Assembly: GCF_019278565.1 (NCBI RefSeq)
Contig: NZ_CP058988.1
Span: 3,162,001 to 3,226,000, forward strand
Direction of reading: 5' to 3'
DNA: 64,000 nucleotides
Source: Cellulophaga sp. HaHa_2_95
GTDB taxonomy: Bacteria; Bacteroidota; Bacteroidia; Flavobacteriales; Flavobacteriaceae
In this document: positions 8,716 through 16,104 of the stretch, piece by piece
Numbering within the stretch: the stretch's first letter is position 1
Layout of the letters: every line of letters begins with the position of its first letter
Notes under the pieces: generated by a model
The model's database searches: none
Told to the model about the DNA's origin: nothing
The model's input: only the letters and a program-made list of their open reading frames with translations
Translations under genes and position numbers: made by a program

Positions 8716-9147
8716 TTATTTCAGAACGGAAAATTGAAGTCGCTCTTCTTCCGATTTTCCTATATTTGTTTTAATGGTATCTAAACATTGATAGAGTACC
8801 GTTTTTAATTGGTTAAAAGAGCTAGGTTTTTGCAGATAGCTATTAGCCCCCATTTCTTGTAACTTTTCTACTTCCCAATCATTGAAGGACGTAGAATAAA
8901 TTATAACATCAATGCCGTTAAATTTTTCTTCTGCTTTGATGTCTGCAAGACATTCAAAACCATCCATCATAGGCATTTTCAAATCCAAAAAAATTGCTTT
9001 CGGTAAGGGTTCTTCCGAAAATAGGTCTGCCATTAAATCAACTCCATTTTGAAATGTTGTCAAATCAATTTTGATCGGTAATTCTTTTAAAGCATCTGAA
9101 AAAAACAGGCGATCGTCTTGATCATCATCGGCTAAATAAACTCTCAT
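8716..9147 (-). CDS. Stand-alone response regulator receiver protein
   Basis: 143 residues, a single CheY-like receiver domain with no output domain. Acidic pocket ADDDQDD (Asp7-Asp9), phospho-acceptor Asp55 in IFLDLKMPMMDG, the switch Ser/Thr in VIIYSTSF, and the conserved Lys in YLQKPSS. The ending after residue 125 is a short helix. Such single-domain regulators act by protein-protein contact, for example in phosphorelays with hybrid kinases. No histidine kinase gene is adjacent, so its partner must be elsewhere. It may share a transcript with the small membrane protein 10 bases downstream. A hairpin separates it from the transporter gene upstream. Confidence 0.9.
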   Translation of the reverse strand: MRVYLADDDQDDRLFFSDALKELPIKIDLTTFQNGVDLMADLFSEEPLPKAIFLDLKMPMMDGFECLADIKAEEKFNGIDVIIYSTSFNDWEVEKLQEMGANSYLQKPSSFNQLKTVLYQCLDTIKTNIGKSEEERLQFSVLK

Positions 9148-9182
9148 AGCAAGTAATAACGTTGCGGCTATTCCATAATGAA

Positions 9183-9215
9183 ACAGCCTATTTTCAAAAT
9201 TTAAAAATAGGCTGT
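9183..9215 (-). terminator. Hairpin after the Nramp-like gene
   Basis: Perfect 12-base stem, ACAGCCTATTTT (9183-9194) with AAAATAGGCTGT (9204-9215) and a 9-base loop. It lies 52 bases beyond the stop of the minus-strand transporter gene and before the receiver gene start. The T run beyond the stem is only TTT, so it is a probable, not certain, intrinsic terminator. Confidence 0.6.
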
Positions 9216-9267
9216 GAGTTTGTATTAAAGTAACTTAAAAAAACTAGAAATTAACTCATATGCATTT

Positions 9268-10542
9268 TCAGAAGAAATCAAATAAAGCCACTACCCCATT
9301 ATATGAAATAACGCAAGCAAAGAATAAAGCCGCAAACAGTCCAACATTTAAGCCAAGTCCTGCTTTGTACGCTTTCATTAAGCCCTTATTATTCACTAAC
9401 AATATAATTCCAAGAATGACTAAGGGAAGTACAAAAACATTAAATACCTGCGACAAAATTTGCATTTGTATTGGATTTGCACCAAAAATGGGAACAATCA
9501 AGGCAAAGCAAGAAGCTACTCCTGTTATAATTTTAAATTGTTTTGAGGATGTATCTAATTCCCCAGATTGGTAATCGGCAAGTAATATTGGTGCAATCAA
9601 CAAACATGGAAATATGGATGAAAGACCCGCACTTAAAGTTCCAAAAAAGAACAGCGTTAGTGCAAATTTACCAGCTACCGGTTCTAGGGTATTTACCATA
9701 TCTAAAACCTCTGTTACAGGTTCTCCCTGGTGAAACAAGGCTCCACAAGCTACTGCCATGACCGATGCACTTATCACAAACACTAGAATAGCTGCGATAA
9801 TAGCATCTTTTTTTTGTTGTGATCTATTGTTAATATTCCAACCTTTACCTTTCACAAATAAAGGTCTTGATAAGAATGTTGCTGCCGCCATGGTGGTTCC
9901 TACAAACGCAGCTACCATCATTTTGCCACCTTCTACCTGGGGAATACTCGGAATTAATCCTTGTGCCACTTCTACGGGTAACGGGTATACCATAAACAGG
10001 GAAATTATAAAAGATAACCCCATGATGGTTACGAAAATAACTAAGATTTTTTCAAAAAAGGTATACTTCCCTACTAAGAGAAGGCTATACATAATAGCAA
10101 TTACCACTAATGCCACTATAAGTACTACTTCATACCTACTTCCTGATAAATTAGGAAAATAGATGACTATAATTTCATAAATTATATTGGAAGAAATACC
10201 TAAAATACCCATCAAAGAATTCCATTGTCCTAAAGAAATCCCTACTATAATTAGTATGGCAATGAGTTTTCCATATTTTAAATGTTTCTTAAAAGCAAAC
10301 AATGCGGTTTCGCCTGTCACTAAAGCAAAATTACCATAGGCATACATTAAGATTCCAGAAAAAACGCAACTTAAAAGCAACACCCAAAGTAATTGCATAC
10401 CATAGGTGCTCCCGGCCACAATCATAGAAGTAACACTTCCGGTACCGATGGTATATCCAATAGCAAATATTCCTGGGCCAAAAGCCAAAACCAAGGCTAG
10501 AATCTTTTTCAAAAGTGATGGTTTATTCGTCAATTGGTCCAT
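9268..10542 (-). CDS. Nramp-like transporter lacking the metal-site motifs
   Basis: 424 residues with eleven likely membrane helices. The start of helix 1 (LAFGPGIFAIGYTIGTGSVTSM) matches the Nramp/SLC11 fold, but the metal-binding DPGN motif is replaced by GTGS, and the helix 6 MPH motif is replaced by MAA (VGTTMAAATFLSRP). The classic Mn/Fe ligands are therefore missing, which suggests a divergent SLC11-clade member with another substrate. The gene is transcribed alone, divergent from the TIM-barrel gene, with a hairpin behind it. Intergenic direct repeats TTGGTT-CC at 10608-10630 sit upstream. Fold call good; substrate unknown. Confidence 0.8.
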   Translation of the reverse strand: MDQLTNKPSLLKKILALVLAFGPGIFAIGYTIGTGSVTSMIVAGSTYGMQLLWVLLLSCVFSGILMYAYGNFALVTGETALFAFKKHLKYGKLIAILIIVGISLGQWNSLMGILGISSNIIYEIIVIYFPNLSGSRYEVVLIVALVVIAIMYSLLLVGKYTFFEKILVIFVTIMGLSFIISLFMVYPLPVEVAQGLIPSIPQVEGGKMMVAAFVGTTMAAATFLSRPLFVKGKGWNINNRSQQKKDAIIAAILVFVISASVMAVACGALFHQGEPVTEVLDMVNTLEPVAGKFALTLFFFGTLSAGLSSIFPCLLIAPILLADYQSGELDTSSKQFKIITGVASCFALIVPIFGANPIQMQILSQVFNVFVLPLVILGIILLVNNKGLMKAYKAGLGLNVGLFAALFFACVISYNGVVALFDFF

Positions 10543-10710
10543 AGAGAATTGTTTTTAAGCGAGATTTTATTAAATAAATACGGTTGAATTACTAAAAAAT
10601 ACCTAAATTGGTTACCCAGATTGGTTCACCAAAAATAGGAATATTATTGACACTTTCAAGTTTTTAATCATGAATTACCATTATAATCTTAAAATTATAC
10701 CTAAAATTAT

Positions 10711-11667
10711 ATGAATAATTTATCTCGTGAAGCGTTTTTAAAGTTATCTGCAATGGGACTTGCTGCAATACCCTTAGTAGGTATGAAAGCATTGGAAGAT
10801 GTAAATGTGCCCGCGCTTAATCAAGTGCCCAGGGTTCATTTATTCTCCAAGCATTTGCAGTTTTTAGATTATAATAAAATGTCGAGAGCTGCTGCCGAAT
10901 TAGGTTTTGATGGCCTTGATGTGACCGTACGAAAAGGTGGACATGTAACCCCTGAAAATGTGGCTAAAGATCTGCCGAAAATAGTCCAGGCCATGCAATC
11001 TTATGGACTTACGGCCGAATTGATAACCACAAATATCACCACTGCGACAGCTCCAGAGACTGAAAATATTTTGTACACGGCTAGCCAGCTAGGATTTAAA
11101 AATTATAGAATGGGCTGGTTAGAATACTCAGAAGCTCTATCTATACCAGAAAGTATTGAAAAATTTAAAGTCCAATTCGCGGCCTTAGAATTTTTAAATA
11201 AAAAACTGAACATCACGGGGTCCTATCAAAACCATGCAGGGCAACATGTAGGCGCGCCAGTATGGGATATTCATCAAATTATAAAAGACAGGGATCCTAA
11301 TTATATCGCTACACAATATGATATTAGACATGCCGTAGTAGAAGGAGGCACTAGCTGGACTCTAGGTTTACGTTTGATACAATCTCACATAAAATGTATT
11401 GTGATTAAAGATTTTAAATGGGGACAAGAACATGGAGTTTGGAAACCTATAAATGTACCCCTAGGAGAAGGCATGGTAGACTTTAATGCCTATTTTAAAT
11501 TACTCAAAAAATACCATCTTGATAACATCCCAATGTCATTACATTGCGAATATAATTTAGGGGGTGCAGAACATGGTGACAAAGAAATATCAATTTCTGA
11601 AGAAGCGGTATTAAAACGCATCAAAAAAGATCTTAATTTTCTTAAAAATGCTTGGCAACACTCCTAA
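10711..11667 (+). CDS. Sugar phosphate isomerase/epimerase family TIM-barrel protein
   Basis: 318 residues. The N-terminus MNNLSREAFLKLSAMGLAAIP resembles a degraded twin-arginine signal (S-R-E-A-F-L-K; the second Arg is missing), so export is uncertain. The rest is an AP-endonuclease-2-like (xylose isomerase-like) TIM barrel: LGFDGLDVTVRKGGHVTPEN, a GSYQNHAGQHVGAP metal-site-like strand, QYDIRHAVVEG, CIVIKDFKWG, and SLHCEYNLGG near the end, supplying the usual Glu/Asp/His ligands. It overlaps no other gene but its stop is 11 bases ahead of the RraA-family gene start, so the two probably form an operon for a sugar-acid or aldol pathway. Confidence 0.85.
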   Translation: MNNLSREAFLKLSAMGLAAIPLVGMKALEDVNVPALNQVPRVHLFSKHLQFLDYNKMSRAAAELGFDGLDVTVRKGGHVTPENVAKDLPKIVQAMQSYGLTAELITTNITTATAPETENILYTASQLGFKNYRMGWLEYSEALSIPESIEKFKVQFAALEFLNKKLNITGSYQNHAGQHVGAPVWDIHQIIKDRDPNYIATQYDIRHAVVEGGTSWTLGLRLIQSHIKCIVIKDFKWGQEHGVWKPINVPLGEGMVDFNAYFKLLKKYHLDNIPMSLHCEYNLGGAEHGDKEISISEEAVLKRIKKDLNFLKNAWQHS

Positions 11668-11678
11668 AAATTCCTGTA

Positions 11679-12389
11679 ATGGCAAAACTATCTGACGAAA
11701 CAAGAGAAAAATTAACCACTGTGAGCACAGCAACTGTGGCCACTATTTTATTTAAAAGAGGGTTAAAAAACCAATACATTCAGGGCGTGGTTCCTTTACA
11801 GAAAGGCAAACCTAATATGGTGGGAGCAGCCTATACTTTGCGCTACATTCCTGCTAGAGAAGACTTAAATCCGATTACCGTATTTCAAGACCCAAAGCAT
11901 CCACAACGTGTTGCTGTGGAAGAATGTACTCCGGGAAGCATCTTGGTTATTGATAGCCGTAAAGATGCGCGTGCGGCCTCTGCAGGTTCTATTTTAGCGA
12001 CACGTTTAATGGTTCGTGGAGTGGCGGGTATTGTTACCGATGGTGGATTTCGTGATTCTGCTGAAATTGCCGCTTTAGCAATGCCTTCTTACCACCGTAC
12101 GCCCTCTGCGCCTACTAATTTAACCTTACATCAAGCTATTGCCATTAATGACCCTATTGCCTGTGGAGATGTAGCTGTTTTCCCTGGTGATATTCTATTA
12201 GGAGATAATGACGGCGTCATGGTAATTCCTGAAGCTATAGTTGATGCTGTGGCCGAAGAAGCTATTCAAATGACGCTATTTGAAAATTTCGTTTTAGCAA
12301 AAGTTCAAGCAGGCCAACAAATAATTGGATTATATCCGCTTACTAATGAAACCATTCGGGCGGAATTTGAAGCTTGGAAAAAAGCCTAA
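11679..12389 (+). CDS. RraA family protein (HMG/CHA aldolase-like)
   Basis: 236 residues from the ATG at 11679. The frame can be extended to a TTG at 11652 inside the previous gene, but the ATG gives the normal family start (MAKLSDETREKLTTVSTATV). The RraA/class II pyruvate aldolase signature is present: GSILATRLMVRGVAGIVTDGGFRDSAEIA with the R-D pair and the upstream Asp that bind metal, then VFPGDILLGDNDGVMVIP. Family members are 4-hydroxy-4-methyl-2-oxoglutarate aldolases/oxaloacetate decarboxylases, or RNase E regulators in enterobacteria; the aldolase role is likelier here because of the TIM-barrel partner upstream. It meets the convergent upp gene with a 4-base overlap. Confidence 0.88.
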   Translation: MAKLSDETREKLTTVSTATVATILFKRGLKNQYIQGVVPLQKGKPNMVGAAYTLRYIPAREDLNPITVFQDPKHPQRVAVEECTPGSILVIDSRKDARAASAGSILATRLMVRGVAGIVTDGGFRDSAEIAALAMPSYHRTPSAPTNLTLHQAIAINDPIACGDVAVFPGDILLGDNDGVMVIPEAIVDAVAEEAIQMTLFENFVLAKVQAGQQIIGLYPLTNETIRAEFEAWKKA

Positions 12390-13039
12390 CGTTTTGTACC
12401 ATACGCTAAATCTCCTGCATCACCTAAACCTGGAATAATATATCCTTTAGAGTTCAGTTTTCCATCTACCGCTGCAATCCATAATTGCGTAGTTTCTGGA
12501 AAAACGGAATCTACATAGGAGATTCCTTCCTCTGATCCGATCACCGAAACAATATGAATTTCTTTAGGAGTACCATACCCTTCTAATCCTTTTAAAACAT
12601 TTTCTAATGTTCTTCCAGTAGCTAACATTGGATCTACAAGCAACAAGGTTTTACCCTCTAAATCTGGAGCAGCAAAATAATTAACAATAACTTCAAAATC
12701 ATCAGAATTTCCTTCATGATGTCTATAGGCCGAGATGAAGCCATTTTCAGCATCATCAAAATAGTTTAAAATTCCTTGATGAAACGGCAAACCAGCTCTG
12801 AGAATAGAACAAATAACAATATCTGAAGTCACTAAGGGTATTACTTTTTCTCCTAACGGCGTTACGGTTGTTTGAGGAGTATAGTTTAATGTTTTACTTA
12901 ATTCATAACTAAGCACCTCTCCTACACGTTCAATATTTTTACGAAAACGCATACTGTCTTTTTGTATGGTCACATCGCGCAGTTCAGCAATAAATTTATT
13001 TAAAATTGAATTTTTAGTTTCAAAATTATGAAGTATCAT
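12386..13039 (-). CDS. upp: Uracil phosphoribosyltransferase
   Basis: 217 residues, normal length. PRPP-binding loop LLVDPMLATGRT near residue 135-146 and the C-terminal uracil-binding segment GYIIPGLGDAGDLAYGTKR match UPRTase. The N-terminus ILNKFIAELRDVTIQKDSMRFRKNIERVGEVLSYEL is also typical. It converts uracil and PRPP to UMP in the pyrimidine salvage pathway; cytoplasmic. The gene is on the minus strand, with its stop overlapping the end of the RraA gene by 4 bases. Upstream is a 54-base gap before the end of the PepSY gene, holding a small AGAGTTT/AAACTCT hairpin. Confidence 0.95.
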   Translation of the reverse strand: MILHNFETKNSILNKFIAELRDVTIQKDSMRFRKNIERVGEVLSYELSKTLNYTPQTTVTPLGEKVIPLVTSDIVICSILRAGLPFHQGILNYFDDAENGFISAYRHHEGNSDDFEVIVNYFAAPDLEGKTLLLVDPMLATGRTLENVLKGLEGYGTPKEIHIVSVIGSEEGISYVDSVFPETTQLWIAAVDGKLNSKGYIIPGLGDAGDLAYGTKR

Positions 13040-13093
13040 AAAGCGTAAATTTCTCTAAAATTACACTATTTAGTAAGAGTTTAAAAACTCTAA

Positions 13094-14653
13094 TTAGTTC
13101 CTTTTTCTTTTTTCTGGATTCTTATCTATTTTATACACAACTAAAAATCCAAAAACAGCAATTAATAGCCACATTAAATCTACAGTATACGAGGAAGAAT
13201 CTCCATTATTAATACTCATAAACAACCAATTCCCTGTAACTACTCCATTACAAACAGGAACCAGCAAGCCAAAAATGCTACCTAATAATAAGGACATTTT
13301 ACTGGTAAACGCGTTGTCTTTTTTATATATAAACAGCAGTGCTAATAGTAGCCATCCCACCAAGTAAAATGTATAGACAAAAGACTGACTAGCAGGAGCT
13401 AATACTTTAACCGCTATAAAGCTCAAGGCTGTAATAGGGAACATACTTAAACAAATTGCCAGATATATTTGAACGACCCGCTCATTGAACCGTCTCTTTT
13501 TTTCTGGTATATTTTTTTTATCCCGTGCAACCAACCAAATCATTACTCCAGAAATGATGACAAAGCACGTTACAAAACCTAATAATAGACTCAATAGTTT
13601 CAATGCCAAACCTCCGTAATCGCCATAATGAATTCTATACAAAACATTTTTAACAGCTGATACATAGGTTTGCTCCGTAATTGGGTTCTTTTCTGAAACT
13701 ATTTTTCCCGTATTAGCCTTGTAAATTACTTCTCCAACTCCGTTAAAGCTATCTGAATATGGCAAATGCCCACTGAGTAGCACATGCATATTTTCATCAC
13801 CAAAATTAAAAATATGACTTTCAAAAATTTCAAAATCGCTCCATTTCTCTTGAGTCTCTACCATATAAGCAGCTACAGAAACATCAGACTGTAATTTTTT
13901 ATGCGCTGGTTCAAAGCTAGGGTGTGCATAGCCTAGATCTTCATAGAACTTTGCTTGATCACCATCATACATTATTAAAACATTAGGGGCTACCAATAGC
14001 AGCTTGATCATGAAAAAAGCCCCCGTAACCGCATAGACAAATTGAAATGGGAGTCCTAACATTCCCAAAGTAGTATGTGCATCTGTCCACATGGTTTTTA
14101 GTTTTTCTAAAGGTCTAAAAACATAAAAATTAGCGATGATTTTTTTCCAATGTACTAGCACTCCCGTGATAATGGCAAACAGAAAAAATAAAGCGACAAA
14201 ACCAGATAGATAATATCCAACAGGATAGGGTATCTGAGCAAAAAAATGTAATCGATATAAAAACTCTCCAAGGGAATACACATCTAAATAAGAATGCTCT
14301 TCAAAATTTTCAGTATTTATATAAAAGAACTGCGGCGCTTTTGCCTCCTCTGGTGCTAATGAATCTTTTGATGCAGTAATAGATACAGCTACCTGTTGTT
14401 CCCTGTAATATTTTTTTAACTCAATGTCTCTACCATACAAATAGTGTGTTTTAGCAATCGTATCTAAAACAGCATCAACATTAAATTGCATATGATCTGT
14501 AGTCTCCACGATATCATTCCGTTCCCAGTTCACTATTTCATCTCTAAAAAAAGAAAAAGAACCTGCAAAAAAAATCACATAAAGAGCAACACTAATAACA
14601 ATACCGCTAACAGTATGTGTGTGAAAAAGGATATTATAGGTGCGGTTTTTCAT
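13094..14653 (-). CDS. PepSY-associated TM helix protein, siderophore/iron reductase-like
   Basis: 519 residues. Starts with a helix (FHTHTVSGIVISVALYVIFFAGSFSFF) carrying the conserved His residues of the PepSY_TM family, then a periplasmic domain, a second helix near 165 (FFLFAIITGVLVHWKK), a third (TLGMLGLPFQFVYAVTGAFF), a second periplasmic domain, and helices near 365, 400, 430 and 480. Family members such as Pseudomonas FpvG reduce iron-siderophore complexes at the inner membrane. It is the last gene of the TonB-receptor operon and overlaps the gene upstream by 1 base. Iron reduction is inferred from family and location. Confidence 0.85.
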   Translation of the reverse strand: MKNRTYNILFHTHTVSGIVISVALYVIFFAGSFSFFRDEIVNWERNDIVETTDHMQFNVDAVLDTIAKTHYLYGRDIELKKYYREQQVAVSITASKDSLAPEEAKAPQFFYINTENFEEHSYLDVYSLGEFLYRLHFFAQIPYPVGYYLSGFVALFFLFAIITGVLVHWKKIIANFYVFRPLEKLKTMWTDAHTTLGMLGLPFQFVYAVTGAFFMIKLLLVAPNVLIMYDGDQAKFYEDLGYAHPSFEPAHKKLQSDVSVAAYMVETQEKWSDFEIFESHIFNFGDENMHVLLSGHLPYSDSFNGVGEVIYKANTGKIVSEKNPITEQTYVSAVKNVLYRIHYGDYGGLALKLLSLLLGFVTCFVIISGVMIWLVARDKKNIPEKKRRFNERVVQIYLAICLSMFPITALSFIAVKVLAPASQSFVYTFYLVGWLLLALLFIYKKDNAFTSKMSLLLGSIFGLLVPVCNGVVTGNWLFMSINNGDSSSYTVDLMWLLIAVFGFLVVYKIDKNPEKRKRN

Positions 14654-14952
14654 TAGAATAGAATTGGATTATAAAGTTTACCCATGTAAATTAAAAAGGA
14701 AAACAGGAAGGTGATTAAGAGATAAATTGCCCATATTCTCCAACCACTTTTAGCTAAAAAAGCAACAATCATAAGCACCACCCAAAGTATGAACCCCGTA
14801 AAAGTGGCAGTAATTAGTATTGCGGTATGGTCTACGAGGTAGGCTAGTGCTATATGAGAAGAAATGGTCACGAAATACCCTCCGACTATTCCGGCTGTAA
14901 TCTTAGCAAAACATTGCCAATTAGAGGATAAGTATTTTTTATTTGCTGGCAT
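14653..14952 (-). CDS. Small inner-membrane protein of iron-uptake cluster (DUF3649-like)
   Basis: 99 residues with three hydrophobic helices (about 15-37, 43-66, 72-92). The segment FAKITAGIVGGYFVTISSHIALAYL resembles the DUF3649 type that accompanies PepSY membrane proteins in siderophore clusters. It overlaps the start of the PepSY gene by one base and follows the next small gene by 5 bases. It probably forms an inner-membrane complex with the PepSY protein and supports removal of iron from siderophores; this is inference from gene order. The DUF assignment is by eye and could be wrong. Confidence 0.7.
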   Translation of the reverse strand: MPANKKYLSSNWQCFAKITAGIVGGYFVTISSHIALAYLVDHTAILITATFTGFILWVVLMIVAFLAKSGWRIWAIYLLITFLFSFLIYMGKLYNPILF

Positions 14953-14957
14953 AGTAT

Positions 14958-15290
14958 TTATAATAGAAAGGTTTCAAAACAAAAACACGGAATGAAAATT
15001 AGAAGTGTAATTTTGTACGTGATTAAATGTAAAGGGGCTAATAAAACTATAAAGCTAGCAAGCAGCATTAATGTAATTAGAAAAACAAGAAGTCCACTGC
15101 CCCAACCAAATAAATAACTATGTATACAAATAGAAGTAGCTATTAAAATACTAGCAATTATTTTACCGAAACTACGGTGAGTTTCTATCCAGTTTTCAAA
15201 ACCGAAACCAACATGTTTTACTGCTCTATTTGAAGTGTTGTAAAACATATAGAAAGAAATGAAAACAAGAAATATTGCAATTGAAATCAT
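14958..15290 (-). CDS. Small inner-membrane protein of iron-uptake cluster (DUF3325-like)
   Basis: 110 residues, three or four membrane helices: MISIAIFLVFISFYMFYNTS, then after HVGFGFENWIETHRSFGKIIA a helix near 42-60, one near 65-85 and one near 88-105. The arrangement resembles the DUF3325 family, which occurs with PepSY and DUF3649 genes in Gram-negative iron-uptake operons. No signal other than hydrophobicity is visible. It is the first of the three membrane genes downstream of the hairpin at 15303-15339. Role inferred from the neighbours only. Confidence 0.65.
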   Translation of the reverse strand: MISIAIFLVFISFYMFYNTSNRAVKHVGFGFENWIETHRSFGKIIASILIATSICIHSYLFGWGSGLLVFLITLMLLASFIVLLAPLHLITYKITLLIFIPCFCFETFLL

Positions 15291-15302
15291 AAATTAAACC
15301 AT

Positions 15303-15339
15303 TAAAACAACCCTGGACGCATGAGCTCATCCAGAGTTG
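15303..15339 (-). terminator. Hairpin between receptor and membrane genes
   Basis: Imperfect stem CAACCCTGGA (15308-15317) with TCCAGAGTTG (15330-15339), one mismatch that is G-U in the minus-strand RNA, followed on the minus strand by TTTT. It lies between the DUF4198 gene and the three small-membrane/PepSY genes. It could be a weak terminator or attenuator that lowers expression of the downstream genes. Confidence 0.45.
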
Positions 15340-15374
15340 CTTGAGAAAAAATAAACTAACTCACTCAAATAATG

Positions 15375-16091
15375 CTATTGAATACAATACGTTGCACAGT
15401 GCCAAATAAACTCATAAGCATCGCCTCTATAGATTCCTGGCACACGTTCTTCGAAAGTGGTTTCGATGATGTATTTAGTATCCCATGGCTTTTTAAATTG
15501 CACATACCCATTTTCATCGGTTTCTAAAGTTTTAGTCCACAAATCGGCCACATATACTTTAAATTCATTTTTTGCTAAAGGCTTATTTTTAAATAAGACT
15601 TGTAATTTTACTTCTTCTTTATTCTCGGAAACATCTTTAACTGTTATTCCTGAGCTGTTTAAGATTGCTGTTTCACCTTTCGCTTTTCCTATAACTATTT
15701 TTGCGATAGCATTGTAATGTGTTTTAAAAATTCCGAAATCATACTCGGTATAATCAATTACATTAATAGCATCATTATTTAAAACTACGGTATATACTCC
15801 CTCTTGCTTTGGTGTAAAATAGCCTACATAATAGTCTTCTTTAGCGCGTACAGACAATTCGCTTTTTATTCCTTGACCGTCTACAATCCAAAGTGTAAAA
15901 TCTTTTACGTTGGGGAATGCTTCTCCATTTACTTTTTCTACCACACCGTAGGTATATTCTCCAAAGTAGACTCTTACTTCCTGTTTTTTTCCTTTTTCAC
16001 CTTGCGGATTTGCTTCGATCCACAAATAATGGGCAAAACTTTGTGCGGTAACAAAAAGTAGTATTACTAAAGTTGCAATTGATTTCTTCAT
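15375..16091 (-). CDS. DUF4198 domain periplasmic protein
   Basis: 238 residues with a clear signal peptide (MKKSIATLVILLFVTAQSFA, cut before HYLW). The mature protein would then start with His, a conserved feature of DUF4198/CbiK-like periplasmic proteins. The body is all-beta: KQEVRVYFGEYTYG, YTVVLNNDAINVIDYTEYDFG, and a C-terminal carboxypeptidase-regulatory-like half (LFKNKPLAKNEFKVYV, KTLETDENGYVQFKKPW). It ends with a Trp-His-Cys-Cys cluster (EFIWHCATYCIQ). Such proteins sit next to TonB receptors for metals and are thought to bind metal or siderophore in the periplasm. It is 13 bases downstream of the receptor gene, in the same operon. Confidence 0.85.
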   Translation of the reverse strand: MKKSIATLVILLFVTAQSFAHYLWIEANPQGEKGKKQEVRVYFGEYTYGVVEKVNGEAFPNVKDFTLWIVDGQGIKSELSVRAKEDYYVGYFTPKQEGVYTVVLNNDAINVIDYTEYDFGIFKTHYNAIAKIVIGKAKGETAILNSSGITVKDVSENKEEVKLQVLFKNKPLAKNEFKVYVADLWTKTLETDENGYVQFKKPWDTKYIIETTFEERVPGIYRGDAYEFIWHCATYCIQ

Positions 16092-16104
16092 AATTTATAT
16101 CGTG

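Noticed and set aside
13076..13091. AGAGTTT/AAACTCT hairpin between upp and the PepSY gene
   Set aside because: Short stem, no T run; not listed as a terminator.
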